From positions 1 to 64,000 of the forward strand of contig JABCPU010000050.1 in the NCBI GenBank assembly GCA_016800925.1: a DNA stretch of 64,000 nt. Direction: 5' to 3'. Position numbers and translations under genes: made by a program. The number at the start of each line of letters is the position of its first letter. Position 1 is the first letter of the stretch. Positions 12,477 through 24,631 of the stretch are shown here, piece by piece. The DNA is from Suillus spraguei (taxonomy: Eukaryota; Basidiomycota; Agaricomycetes; Boletales; Suillaceae). Below the pieces are notes generated by a model that was not told the DNA's origin, searched no databases, and saw only the letters and a program-made list of their open reading frames with translations.

Positions 12477-15400
12477 TTATGAGCAGAACACTGCAACACA
12501 GCCCTCAGGGGCGGGTCCATTCTGATCAAGGAAGGGGTCAGGACACGCTGTTGACACAAATCGATTGTGTAACCTGCCTCCCATGAAGGAGGACAGGACT
12601 TTCAACATTGCATGATAAGTTGTAAACTTAGAAGAAAATTCCTTGTCCATCAACCAGGATAGTGGGTCTGTAATCAAATGAGTGGGAATGCTGTGATGCT
12701 TCTCTGGCAGGATTCACTCTCTTTGGGTTTCTCCGTTCTGGCATCAATGTTATCTAGCATGTCATTGATGTTGATGGTCCAGGGGTCAGGTCTGGCAGTT
12801 TGTGAGATATTGATATTAAGGCTAGACGAAGCATTACCAGCTGTATCATGACCCTCGGGGCTGGCGGTCCACATGGTCCACGTGGATGATGACATACTAG
12901 GATCTACAATGGAAGCTGACAACCTTAAGAAACCTTTTCAGGGGGGGAGTGATGCTTTGAGGTTGCGGTGCCAAGTATGATCTTCTCTGCATCTCGCAGA
13001 AAGATAACATGTTGGTTCCTTTGAGTATAACACCATTCAACCTCATTCCATACCTAAATACCTATGAAACCAATTCACTACAAACATGTGCGGTCACTTA
13101 CCTGGTAGCAACATCTTTGAGTTGCATCTTGGTGCGCTGCTGCCCATGCAGGGCAACAGTGCAATCATTGGAGTTGTAACTGTACAGCGTGGCTCAGTAG
13201 CCCTTATGGTCACCCCCAATAATAAAAATTTCTTGGCCAATGTCCTTCTTGAAAGAATCCAAGCTGGTGTTGTGTATCTTGATCATGAATCTGATGGGAA
13301 CATTAACCTGTCAAAAGTCAGATGCGCATAAGTTGAGAAGAATTAGTACTTACTAACAAGTGGTCTATCTCAGAGAGTAGGGTTAAGCAAGCATTTGAAA
13401 AGTCAACGCTTCACATGACCCCTTTCATTGGATACTCTGGTCCATGGGCGACTCTCATGACATCTCCGGGCTTGACATCATAACCCTTGTCTTGTGTATA
13501 CTGCAGTGTTTGGAGGTTGTGAATCTGCCAAACAGCCACAATGGGAACTGGGATGATTGAAGATCCGTCCTGGAACCACAAATCATTCCCTGCCTTGGGG
13601 AGCCAGTGCACAATTCCAGATTTCCCAATGTGCTGCCCCATAAGCACTTCTATGTGATCCCCTTTTTGAATAGATTCAATATCGGAGGGAGGGTTAAAAA
13701 GTTGCTGCATTGGCAACCGTGCTTGCAGCGTATGACTCAGAGGGTGATGGTCTAGATAGTACTTCGAAACTTCCACCTATATTTTGTGTGTTCAATGATT
13801 TTTGGAAACATTCAATTGAAAAGACAATCACCTCTTCCTTTGAGATGTCTTGACAAAGACGAAATACATCATCTGCCATCTGAATGATGTGCCCTTCCAC
13901 ACCTAAGTATGGGCCTGCTACCACTCGAACTGTATCACCGACCTGAAATACATGTTCTATGTCTTCTAATCAAATGTCAATCTTAATTTGGCCACCACTC
14001 AAGAACAATTACAATGTGACAGAACCAGTAGGATGGTTGGTCAAGACGACCTGACCAATTCCTGAGCTAAGGTCTCCTTTGACAATCCTAGCCATATCGC
14101 CTACGCGCAAGAACTGCTTGGAACATGCAACCACAGTTGTCTTGAGGAAGGCTTGGTCCCACCTACATTGTAGGTGGAGCTGAATGTCGTCAGCATGAGG
14201 GCAGACGACACATTCCAGGCGATCACGGTGGACATTCTTTAGTAGGAGGCCCATGTAATATCTTTCTCCTTTGTACTTGCATCCTACAACTTCCTCGCTG
14301 CGTTTGATGTCAGTGACCGCATCCCCAGTCAGCAGGCGGGATTGGTCGAGTAGTGATCGAGATCCCTGAGACATGGGATAAGGGAACTCCTGTGGGGGAA
14401 CTAGGACCGTGACAAAATCATCCGGTAAGTCGGAATCAAAGACTTGGGCTATGTCACCCTTGTACTTGTCATGCTTGAACCTCACCCACACTGGGTTGGG
14501 GAATTTTCTGCAGGACTGCTTGACTACTTCACATTCTTCATCCGATATACGGACATATTGTTTTATGGCAAGGTAGAGTGAGAAGGAAAGGGATTCGGCA
14601 ATGGTTTTAGAGCTGTCTGCCACATGTGCAGTTGGCCTGCTAGCCAAACCGACACTATAACATGAAAGTTCTCCTTCCGAAGGTGTTGAAGTAATGTAGT
14701 CTGTGACATTTCCTGTGATTGATGAGTGATGAATGATAACTACGTCGTTAGAAAGACTTACATTGGACATGAAGAAGATACATTCTCTCATCTTGTGATC
14801 GAGCCAAAGCCAAAGTGATCAATCCAGATATTGAGGAGGGAAGAAGCTGATTATCTTGTGATGAGTTGCTCTGCATGTCCTCAAATCTATTCGCGAGATG
14901 ATCAATAACTGCGGCAAACCTAGCAGCTGATGATGATCCTGGCAAGTGTGTCACCTTGCAGGACTCAAAGAGGCCATCGTTGTCATTGTTGTTGTCATTG
15001 TTGTTGTTGTTGTTGTTGTTGTTGTCTTGCTCCTGTGCCTCCTCGTCATCATCATCTTTTGCATCCAGATTGAGGTAGGGATTTTTGAACTTCGGTTACT
15101 GTTTAGTAGAATATACAAATTGTATCAGAACATTTCACTTACTTTGGCTGGTCTAGGCCAAGGTCAAACATACACCCGGGACAATCACCTGTCTGTAACA
15201 GAATCTTTGGGTGCACAGGAGGCCAAGGGCATGTGCTTCGCTTTTACAACCCAAAGATTTTCCAAGGCAACTTTGTCATCACCATCACCAGAGAACAATG
15301 CATTGTGGGATTCCTTCCAATCATCTTCAGAATATTGATTGCCGAGGTAGGATAGAAAGGCTTCCTCCATCAGTGGGTATGTCATGTCGGTGGTAAGGAA

Positions 15401-15583
15401 CTCTTCTAAGATCCTCCATGCACGCTCATCTGCCAGGGGTGCTGTCCAACTCTGACACTGACTCCCTGTGATACACGTGAATAACGAGATGGACAATGTT
15501 GTATCATATCACTACTCACCTTCATCGATTCTGATGTGTTTTGCTGTTGGTGCATCATCATTCAATACAGTGCGTTTGGACAT
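12477..15583 (-). pseudogene. Spt5-like transcription elongation factor (KOW repeats), degraded
   Basis: Read from ATG 15583 to TAA 12477-12479. Exon 1 (MSKRTVLNDDAPTAKHIRID) is followed by an acidic/Asn-rich linker with a poly-Asn run, then an NGN-like region (ERMYLLHVQ, SLYLAIKQYV). At least five KOW-type motifs follow, including WVRFKHDKYKGDIAQV, RIVKGDLSSGIGQVV, VRVVAGPYLGVEGHI and VLMGQHIGKSGIVHW. The C-terminal part has FMGGRLHNRFVSTACPDPF. True Spt5 binds RNA polymerase II, but this copy is reduced and divergent. An exon around 13090-13330 is open except for TGA at 13194-13196, where the family motif (G-H-K-G-Y-x-A-T-L-Y) leads me to expect a sense codon, possibly TGG. Other frame changes occur near 12675. 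A transposon-neighbourhood paralogue is more likely than the housekeeping copy. Confidence 0.75.
14979..15026 (+). repeat. GTT trinucleotide microsatellite
   Basis: A near-perfect (GTT)n run with a few ATT interruptions. On the minus strand it encodes the poly-Asn run of the Spt5-like gene, so its length changes keep the frame only in steps of three. Confidence 0.85.
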
Positions 15584-16063
15584 TATTTCTGTAGGCTACA
15601 TAATTAGTTTCAGCACTACAAGTGAACTCAAGATATCACATACATCTACATAAAGTCTACACAAAGTCTATGCTAAGTTTATGCAAAGTGCACTCAATTA
15701 TGTCGTGTCAAGGTAGTAGTAGCGGAAAGAAAGCTATCAAGGCGCAAGGTCAGTATTTGTAGTGAATGACTAATTGTGGACTAGCTTACCATTGCAATAG
15801 TGGTTTACTCCATTGCAGGTGTGGTTGTGGAAATTTGTGGATGTCGGACACAACATAATTTTATTGTACACAACCCAAGTCCCATTCGCCCACTAATATA
15901 TACAGGGGCATACTGGGTGGGCGTGTGAATATTAAGAATGGGCGATGCATCAATGATCGCCTGCTACATAATCACAAGTACTATTCTATGTATTCACAAT
16001 CTATAGTAAGGAGTTCTACAAGGAGTCAGAAAAAATAGAAGTCTGTGAAGAACGTCATGATAT
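15584..16063. other. Mostly gene-free stretch
   Basis: A short frame at about 15698 (MSCQGSSSGKKAIKAQ) followed by GTCAGT and a later 'ttgcag' could be a small first exon. No continuation is recognised, so no gene is called. Confidence 0.35.
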
Positions 16064-16205
16064 TGTCATATACCATACTTTTGATCCCAGATCTGACCAT
16101 ATCCAATCAGATCCAATCGATTCTATTTCCATCCGGTCCATAGATCCTGTCCGGATTGCCCATCCGAATGTGCCCACTTCTCGCACTCTAACTCCCCTTT
16201 CCCTG
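16064..16205 (+). mobile_element. LTR family C fragment (C4)
   Basis: It begins TGTCATATACCATACTT and tracks the intact copy at 36676-37440 for about 140 bp, then switches abruptly to gypsy pol sequence. A 5' truncated remnant. Confidence 0.7.
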
Positions 16206-16645
16206 TCCAAGACCTCAACAGATGCCAAGCTTGATGGCAAACCTTCCTGTCCTAATTCAAACTCCTTATCCAACACATACCAGGAAAAGAACTTATCATC
16301 CCAGATCTCTTATCTCGTAGAACAGATCACCTTCCAGACGACAACATCGAAAAAGATAATACTAGTATTCAACTCCTTCCTGACTCTATATTCATTAACA
16401 CTATCAATACCTCTTTTATGGACAGATTATGTATCTCATATGCGGTTGATCCCGTAGTACATACAGTGCTACAAGTGCTAACAGACTCCTCTATTCCACC
16501 TCCACTCCAATCTGCTCTTTCTGACTGGAAATTGAGTGACGGAATTCTCACATACAAGAATCTTACTTATGTACCACCAGGCGACTTACACCGCGAACTC
16601 ACCTCCCTTCATCACGATTCCCCTACCACAGGACATCCTGGATGA
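16206..16645 (+). pseudogene. Gypsy pol fragment: RNase H end to integrase zinc-binding start
   Basis: Contains a decayed 'LSRR...DHLPDDN' linker typical of the RNase H/integrase junction, then LSDWKLSDGILTYKNL and LHHDSPTTGHPG. The last matches the His-His half of the H2C2 integrase zinc finger. The frame ends where solo LTR F1 is inserted. The rest of integrase is missing. Confidence 0.75.
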
Positions 16646-16650
16646 TACAA

Positions 16651-17059
16651 TGTTAGTTGTGTGACTTGCACTTAATTAGTTCAAGGACTTTCAGGACTTT
16701 CAGTACACTTTCGAGACATTGAGGACACTTTAAGGACATTACCATGATAGGCATTGTTTACATTTATTTACACAAACTCTGTTAGTTGTGTGACTTCGCA
16801 CTTAATTAGTTCAGGACTTTCAGGACTTTCAGTACACTTTCGAGACATTGAGGACACTTCAATGACCGCACTTTTGGGACACTTTAAGGACATTACCATG
16901 ATAGGCATTGTTTACATTTATTTACAAAAACTCGTCCATAGTCAGAGTTCATAGTCTTATATGCCTTGTGCATTGACTCTGAACTCTCAGGTATGATACA
17001 TTTATATAGATACTTAATATACCTGTGCATTGACTCTGAACTCTCAGCTTGACTTCAAA
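16651..17059 (+). mobile_element. Solo LTR family F, partially duplicated copy (F1)
   Basis: Flanked by perfect 5-bp repeats TACAA (16646-16650 and 17060-17064). The first about 135 bp (TGTTAGTTGTGTGACTT...) is repeated from about 16789, so the element carries a head-to-head-start duplication of its 5' part before the normal 3' half ending CTTGACTTCAAA. Confidence 0.8.
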
Positions 17060-17465
17060 TACAAAGGACCTGTTTCACATCCATGTAGATTTGCTCAACT
17101 TTGACGTATTGTCCACCTGGATACAGATGGATAACTTCCACCCGCCGCATATGATGCTGTGTTGGTTGGATTCTGAATTGCGAGCCCCACAGCTACCTGC
17201 ATTTTGCACTTCCTTCAATCCGTCCCTCACAAATCCATACAATACATCACACTTTTCTGGAATTTCGACATTCTTGCTTTGCCAATTTTCCCTCAGATAA
17301 TTAGATTCCTCAAGAACATCCATGCTTCCGGCTGCAAAGAACTGACATGCATGGGATTTTGCCTTTTTGTTGGCCCATCAGCTGTCACTAGACTTACCTG
17401 AATTCAGGAGCACAGAGGTGCCAATCACCTCAAAGCCTTTGAGGCATCCTCAGGGATATTGTTTT
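17060..17465. other. Interval between LTRs F1 and B1, uncharacterised
   Basis: A short open stretch (17049-17300) shows no recognisable domain. It may be 5' sequence of the Plavaka gene that resumes after LTR B1, since the B1 target site joins the two sides. Confidence 0.3.
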
Positions 17466-18750
17466 TGTCATATACCGTACATTCAGGTCTAGATCAAATC
17501 CAATCCATGGACATCCAGACACCCAACCTACACATATCTGATCCACCCATCCAATCCAGTTCACATATCCGGTCCACCCATCCACTCCAATCCATATCCA
17601 TCCATGTCCATATCCGATCTGTGTCCATATCCGATCCGAGTTCATATCCGAACTATTCCCGCGCACCTGCGCATTACCCCTTTTAGAATATACCTGTGTC
17701 TCCAGCTTCTGGGTATCTCTGTGCTTCCGGTTCTCGGTGATCTCTGCCTCCGTCTTGATAAGTATTTTGTACGAGCTTCATCTCCGAGTTCATAGCCTTA
17801 TGTCCCGCTGTACTTACTAATGTGTTTCCGTATGCTTCAGACATAGCCTCGGACTATCCATACTTACCCTCCGGCATGCTCCTACAGTAAATAAAATTGT
17901 AGTACAACTCCTGCAGACCTTAGTCTGATTCATTGTTCCTACTTCTGTATATTCCTTTGATTACTCTGTATCCTGTTATCATGTCTATATAACTCCATCT
18001 CCGTTCTTGCACTTGGGCTCCGGCCCTTGTAAGCTTCCAACTCAGGCCTATGGGATCACTCCCTAGGCCGGAGCTTTGATCCTATGTCATATAATCTTTT
18101 CGGACTTCGTCCATCTCTGTCTATCATCTGTTTCACCTCCGACTCTACCGTTGGTAGTCTTATACTGTCTGTTTCTATTCCGGACCTTGTCCGGAGTAGT
18201 CTATACTATCTCTACACCATATCCGGACCTACTCCTCTCTAGTAGCCAACACTTCCTCTAAGATCCACAGAGCTATGCTCGTCCGATCATCCGCTCCTCC
18301 GCTCCTCCGCTCCTTCGGACCCCTAGTCCTCTGGATCCATCCTATCCTATCCTCTGACATCTATGAATCATCTTTCCCTCCGGAGCTCTGCTCCTATCCT
18401 GCCCTGGACTTTGTCCAGCGGACCATCCTTCATCTGTTCGACTTGGAACTTGTTCCAGTAGTGTTACCATTACTCCCTACCTTCTGGAAATAGTTCTGGC
18501 ACATTCCCGCACTCATCTGGAAGTCTATCAGAGCTCTGTCGAGCTATCCTGCCTTAGAGTTCGTCCGGACCCTCCATCCAGACTCCACCAGAACTCTCCC
18601 TTGGACTTCATCCGAAATTAAGGGCACATACTCGGGTAAGGGGCACAGCGTACGAGCTGAGGCCAAGCCCCTTTGACTTACAACCCTCTGGTACAACCCC
18701 ATGTAAGACCAGGACTTCTTACTAATCTCTGGTTTTGCATGGTCGTAACA
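17466..18750 (+). mobile_element. Solo LTR family B (B1)
   Basis: A 1285-bp LTR from TGTCATATACCGTACATT to TGCATGGTCGTAACA with a perfect TSD GTTTT (17461-17465, 18751-18755). Rich in 'atccaatcc'-type and 'ctccgg'-type low-complexity stretches, and ends with the conserved block 'aagggcacatactcgggtaa'. No internal region, hence solo. Confidence 0.92.
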
Positions 18751-19462
18751 GTTTTCCCCAGAGCTCCTTCCTTTCACGATCCAGACTATCCATTCTTCTC
18801 ATTTGGAGAAGCTTCAACTTAGTCACATCAAACTCAGCTCTGCACACTGGGACAAACTCCTGTGGTACTTGGCCATCCCAATGCTCATCAACTCCGGGTT
18901 GATGCTGATTGCATGCCATCCACGCTCATTTGTTTTCTTGCCCACCACCCTGCTATCAATAACCTAAGTGTTGTTCGGCAACCTGGTAGTTTCTGGAGGA
19001 CCAATTGAATCACTACTTATCTGACATTATCTATATCTATGCTAGATGGACCTTTGTCCCACGTCCTCCCAGTCCTTCTGAGTCTCCATAAACCACTCAC
19101 CTGCCTTGCACTTTCATTACAAGCTGCAGGGCAGGAGTGGGACAAAGTAAGGGCAAGGGCTTGGTATAACTCAAGGTAATAGCAGTCTTCGCCAATTTTC
19201 AGCGACAGAAGGCTAGGGAATAATGGTGGGGAGCCTGGTGCACCTGGGAGGCAAAAGGAGCGAAAATGTGGACTACATTGTCCAAAGACAATGAACTTCC
19301 AACAATCTTTCAACACAGTAACCTAAAGCTCAAAACAACTCTCTCCAATTGGTTCCTAAGGCCTTTGAAGGGTGGGGGAACCAGATAGGAGTGGTTTAGG
19401 GCGAGTGGGAGGTCGTTAGTGCTGGTGGTAGATTGGGCTGCTAAAGTGCAGGGCTCATAACC
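18751..19462 (+). pseudogene. Possible N-terminal part of Plavaka transposase gene, degraded
   Basis: After LTR B1 a short frame reads DYPFFSFGEASTS and HWDKLLWYLAIPM, then becomes disordered until LTR F2. It lies directly upstream, in the same orientation, of a clear Plavaka transposase core. The link is by position only. Confidence 0.35.
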
Positions 19463-19668
19463 TATTTGAAGTCAAGCTAAGAGTTCAGAGTCAATGCACA
19501 AGGCATATAAGACTATGAACTCTGACTATGGATGAGTTTATGTAAATAAATGTAAACAATATCTATCATAGTCATGTCCTTAAAGTGTCCCAAAAGTGCG
19601 GTCATTGAAGTGTCCTCAAAGTCCTGAAAGTCCTTGAACTGATTAAGTGCGAAGTCACACAACTAACA
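19463..19668 (-). mobile_element. Solo LTR family F, short copy (F2)
   Basis: Starts TATTTGAAGTCAAGC and ends CACAACTAACA. It lacks one of the two internal 'gagttcagagtcaatgcac' blocks found in full copies. No matching flanks, so the target duplication has decayed. Confidence 0.75.
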
Positions 19669-21612
19669 TTTCTTTGGCAAAGTAACCAATGTATAGGAAG
19701 GCTTGCCTGATGGTGCGACCCTACTTGGTGTGGTTCTCTCCTCAGATAAGACTAAGGTCAGCAACTTTGCTGGCAACTGCTATGCCCATCCGCTCCTCAT
19801 CATTCTTGCCAACATTGACCCTAATGTATATGTTAAAGGATCCCTTCAGGCATATAGCCCTCTTGCTCTACTTCCAGTGGCAAAGTTTATCCATCAGGTC
19901 AAATGCATGCATAATGTTCTAGTGGACCGGTTGCTTCATCAATGCATTGACATTGTAATTGAGCCCTTAAAACAAGCTGCACGCCTGGGCATCATGATGA
20001 GTGATCCAGCAGGGTTGAGCAGATATTATTTCCATGAATGCATTGCCTGTCACTATGGCTTTATGTGCCAACTTTGGAGACCCAGACCGCCACCCTCTTC
20101 ATAAAGGCTTGTCCATGCTTGCCAATATTTGAAAAGTTCTCGCATCTGTCTCCCCATCCAAAATTGTGGCATTCTTCAAGGCATGTAAGCAATATCATCT
20201 AAATGGCGTTCAACAGCCTTTCTGGGCAGGTTGGGTCACTGCAGATCCTTCTTCTTTCCTGATGCCAGAGTCACTTCATTATTTTCACAAAATGTTCTTT
20301 GACCATGACTGTGCCTGGTGCATTGACGTAGTCAGTGCCAAAGAGATCGACTTTTGTTTTTCATTACTTCAGATGTGCACTGGGTATTGTACTTTCAAAG
20401 AAGGTATCTTTCACTTAAATCAAACTTTGGGATGAGACTATTGCAACATCCAGTGCTATATTGTTGGTGTTATTGCTGGTACTGCTCCTGCCCAATTCAT
20501 GATGGCCATCTGGACCCTTCTGGTCACATGGCACACTCATGCAGTGGTCAGCAGATCTGACTGAGCATGCGCATATTGCTGTCATGAAGGTGCCTGCAAG
20601 AGCTGGAAATAACCATGGCTATGATGCGCAAGTGTGTCACTACCTTGACCATCATGATAAAGTAGATCTCTTTGATCTTGCACTTTATGTATGTGAACAG
20701 GAAAATATCGGTGATGAAAGTGATGATGAAGCCATCAATAGCAAGATGGTCTGATGTCCTGTCAAGGACTATTTTTTCTCACATGCCCATCAACTCATCA
20801 ATGGTGATCATCCAGGAGTACCTCATCCTTATCACACATTCTCAACTTCTATTGCAGCTTATCATCTAGGTTATCAACCCACCCTCACAAATATGACTGT
20901 TGATAAAGCTGCTGTCCACTCCTTGCTTCCTGACCTTTGCCCTGTGATATCTGATTATCTGGACCATATCGAGGCACCTGATGACTTCCGCATTGGTGGC
21001 AGGTGCTAAGCTCGCCCCCTTTTGAACACATTCCAATTTGGTGCAAGATGCGCATTCAATTGAAAAACTTCCATGACGCAAGCCAACTTGAACCCTCACA
21101 GGCAATACTGGCAGAACCACCCTCAAAGAACTAGCCCTATGGTCGGTATGATTCAGTCCTCATTAATTCAGACAAAATATCCAAATGGCCAAAGAGCAGT
21201 CTTGAAGGTAAGTTGTTCCTGCTCCACCCATGATGTTATGTTGCTGATATAATAGATGTAGGGCATTGTGTCGCTCACCTCCATTTGATTTTTTGCCCAA
21301 TCACACAATATTCATATGCGGGCACATATATGCCTATGTTGAATGTCTAGATGTTGTCAGATTGGATAAATCAACTGGTATGTATGTACTATGACATGCC
21401 TACCGAGCAAATGGAGATTGGATTGGTGATGTGATCAAAATCACACGAATCCAGGTGCCCATCCATTTTATACCCTGGTTTGGTGATTTAGCAGAGCCAC
21501 AGTTGATGGCAGAGACTAGCATGGATCACTCTACAGAATTTTTCTTAAACAAGTTCTGGAATAAGCAATTATTCTACATACTCCATCATCAAGAATGGAT
21601 CTAGACAGGGGC
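19669..21612 (+). pseudogene. Plavaka-type (CACTA/CMC superfamily) transposase, copy 1
   Basis: Encodes the core of a Plavaka transposase, the basidiomycete branch of CACTA elements. In order, the sequence reads LPDGATLLGVVLSSDKT and HPLLIILANID, then LLHQCIDIVIEPLKQAARLG and MMSDPAG. Next come AFFKACKQYHLNGVQQPFW, FFDHDCAWCIDVVSAKEID and QWSADLTEHAHIAVMKVPARA, followed by GNNHGYDAQVCHYLDHH and SLLPDLCPVISDYLDHIEAP. The tail is DHSTEFFLNKFWNKQLFYIL. Multiple stops and frameshifts run through it. The element ends are not identified. The same regions appear on the minus strand at 43.1-54.5 kb. Confidence 0.85.
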
Positions 21613-23870
21613 TTCTTAGATGGGCCATTCATGTGACTTAGCTGGTTAGACTATATATATTTTTGGACACCTTTTTTTATTAACTGCTTCATTATTACAA
21701 AAGGCAATGACAGCTCCAGGCACCCCAGCGCATGTCCTCATACCCCATTTGCTTACCCTGAAAATCACTGTACAATGGCAACACTTTTTGGATCTTCCAC
21801 CAGCAGTCCACCATACTACTACACCCATGCAAAAAAAAAACAGAAGTGAAGTCCAACGAGGATATAATGACGACCTCTAAATCCTCAACTGTGATTTGGT
21901 TGAAATCAAAGGCACAGTCAAGTTCTGTCACAACATTAAGTAAGTGACTAGCCAATTATTAACTACATATTTATAACAGGCTTAGGCAAACCCAAGGAAG
22001 TCAGACAACTTGCAACTGAAAATCTATTAGATGGTTTAACTTTGAATAATATCTTTGTCTCAAGAGGTCAACTCAATCTATTATCATACATAACCGAATT
22101 CTTATGATGATTCAACAGGCAGATGTGCTGACACAATTATAGGCGCTCTAAAGCAAGTACAAGTAGAACCAGTGTGTTTTACCAATGTGCCTTTGTGACC
22201 ATGTTCCACTCAATCAGCGGGGATAAGATGCATTTTTTGAAAGCAAAGTTAGTATACATCATTGTGGGAATCTCTGTATACATAATCATATGATTTAGGA
22301 TAACATACTTTCCATGCACCATGGTCCTCATTATATACTCCCCCCACCCAGTTTATGACCAAACAACAAGTGAGATATCATCTGCAATCTTAAGTGAGCT
22401 TCGTTCCCTCAATGTCATACCCAGACATCTATTTGGAGGATATCTTCACTATCCCTGATATGCAACTAACCCTGACCTCTATTACCTCAGAGGCAGTGGA
22501 GACTGAGGTTCTGTGGTACATGGAGACCGTGTTTTCTCAATTCAGATGTCTTACACTCAAGAAGATAGAGAAAGTCCTCCTCACTCACCATGAAATTTAG
22601 TTCATTTTATTCATCCTCATATCTGAGGGGACTCACTATGAAGTGCCCTCAGAAGATTCCTCCACTTATAGTACAGCACTCACCGACAAATCTCTGCACA
22701 CGTACACATCTATTACACCACATAGAGATGCTGACAACTTATTCGGTCCTGTTAAAGCGATGGATCACAGTTGGATCCATGTGTCTAAGGTTGAGTACTT
22801 TATCTGGCTTAAGGAGGACAACAACATTATTAATGTCAAAAATTCTCATGTGGCATATGGAGTGAGTAATTTATATGACTTGTCTGATAGGTACTGACAT
22901 CACTTTCAGATACTATTCCCAACACTTGATATGGCCAGATCAGCATTGCTTTGAACCAAGGCATGGACATGGACAAGTCTGTGATGTGCACCAAGTTAGA
23001 TGTACTGCAACCACAGCGCTCTTCTTACACTAAGCACGATCATATGTGACTGGGAGACAGATGTTACCTTCATGTCTGTTGTTGTCTACAAGATGGCTCA
23101 CTTTCAGTACTGTGACTAGTACCATCACAGCTTCAGTGGCACAAAGCATCGTCATGCACTTAATGGTCATGATGAGGTTGAGCCTGAGAGACCTTTGAAC
23201 AGAAGGGTCATCGCACCATCCACAGATGAAGATACAGGGCCTGTGACTAGCACGTCAACCAGTGGTTCTACTAGTTCTTCGGGGGGGTCTATTTCTTCAG
23301 GGGTAGATAGTTCTTCTGGCAAGTAAAGTTCTTCTGGTAAGTCAAGTTCTTCTGCAGTGTAGTAATGATCTCCTCCCTTGCAATTTTAACATACACATCC
23401 AATCTGTCACAATGTATTGCAATATTTTTTTGTATCACAGCTTGTCTCATTAGTTGTCAAGTAATTCAGACAGATTGCTTCTGCAGAGCATTCATTTCAG
23501 ATTATGTATTAGGAAATATGATGGCAGAGTTCAGAACAATGTTAAGTTAAGCTGTGGCTTTCTCAGAGTCTTAGAGAGTAAGTTCATTACATGGGCAAAC
23601 ACAAGAAACCAATTTCTGATGGTGAGTTTATTATTCTCCTCACTTGATTGACATACATTCTATTTATCCTATGCAGTTGAAGATGAGCCCTGCCATTCTG
23701 AACGAAGTAACCAAGGGCAAGGTGGCTGCATTGGCCAGCTTCAAACTACACAAATGAAGACATATTGACAAACAAAGAAGAAGCCTGCCCAGGATGCACT
23801 CAAGAGTCAATCTGTTAATGTCATGGCACCTGAGGTGTGAAGCCAAAGTCCAAAGCACATTTTCCAACAC
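21613..23870 (+). other. Uncharacterised, probably transposon-derived coding debris
   Basis: Several short open stretches on the plus strand lack recognisable domains. One around 22700-22870 reads DHSWIHVSKVEYFIWLKED. A Ser-rich tail at about 23240-23360 has repeated SSSGK units broken by a stop. A C-terminal Plavaka or neighbouring gene origin is possible, but nothing firm can be assigned. Confidence 0.35.
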
Positions 23871-23961
23871 TGTCATATACCATACATTTGATCTCAGAGC
23901 TGATCAATCCTGCTTCCATCCAGGTCCTATCCTGACCATTCATCCAAAAGTTCCTACTTCT

Positions 23962-24520
23962 CCACCTGAGTGACACCATCAAACATTATTATTACTAATA
24001 ATGTCAGGTACCTGACCTTGTTACTAAGTAGTAAGCCCTAGCAATAATCCACTATACCACCAAATAAACCAGCAGTCCAGCAGTCCCTTGAACGCCCTCA
24101 CTGACACAATTAAATATGATGGTGCGAAAGGCACGTGCTTCCAGCCTTCCCAGGATAAACTTAGATATCAGAGGTAATCCTCCACCGCATAATGCCAAAC
24201 ACTGGCTCAACTGTTGCCACCATTAGCATGCTCATCATTGTCCACGGTGAGCTCGCTATGTCCCTCATTCTTGCTCAAATTTCTTGCCTTTTGGAATTCC
24301 CATTCACTATCACGCATGTAGTCCTCAAGGAGTCTATAGTTTGTTGTATCTGACATAAGCCTCTTAGTTCCTTTGTGCCTCGTTGTTGACTGCAAGTTCA
24401 ACCACCATGTCTCAATGCAAACACAAATGCCTCTCTACTACAATGTCCATCAAAGAAACATATGTTTTCCCCACAGGCTCTCTACGCACCATGAAGGCAA
24501 GTATTACTCAGATACGGAAG
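23962..24520 (+). repeat. Left terminal inverted repeat of the KDZ element
   Basis: Reverse complement of about 27440-28022. It holds an inward frame from ATG 24409 (MSIKETYVFPTGSLRTMKA) that may be the transposase start. A 64-codon outward frame on the minus strand (24401-24207) is kept in both arms. Confidence 0.8.
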
Positions 24521-24631
24521 GATCGACTGGCCTTTGAAGAACAGCAATGAGCCAATGCACTATGTGAGTCATGTCATTGTGCCCTCTACCCTAGCTTTAG
24601 GCATTCAATATTAAAATATGTAGTTCTAACT

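Noticed and set aside
17466..18750. Several 60-85 codon frames (for example with LELVPVVLPLLPT) inside family B LTRs
   Set aside because: They recur in every B copy as part of the LTR and have no start context or domain. LTR by-products.
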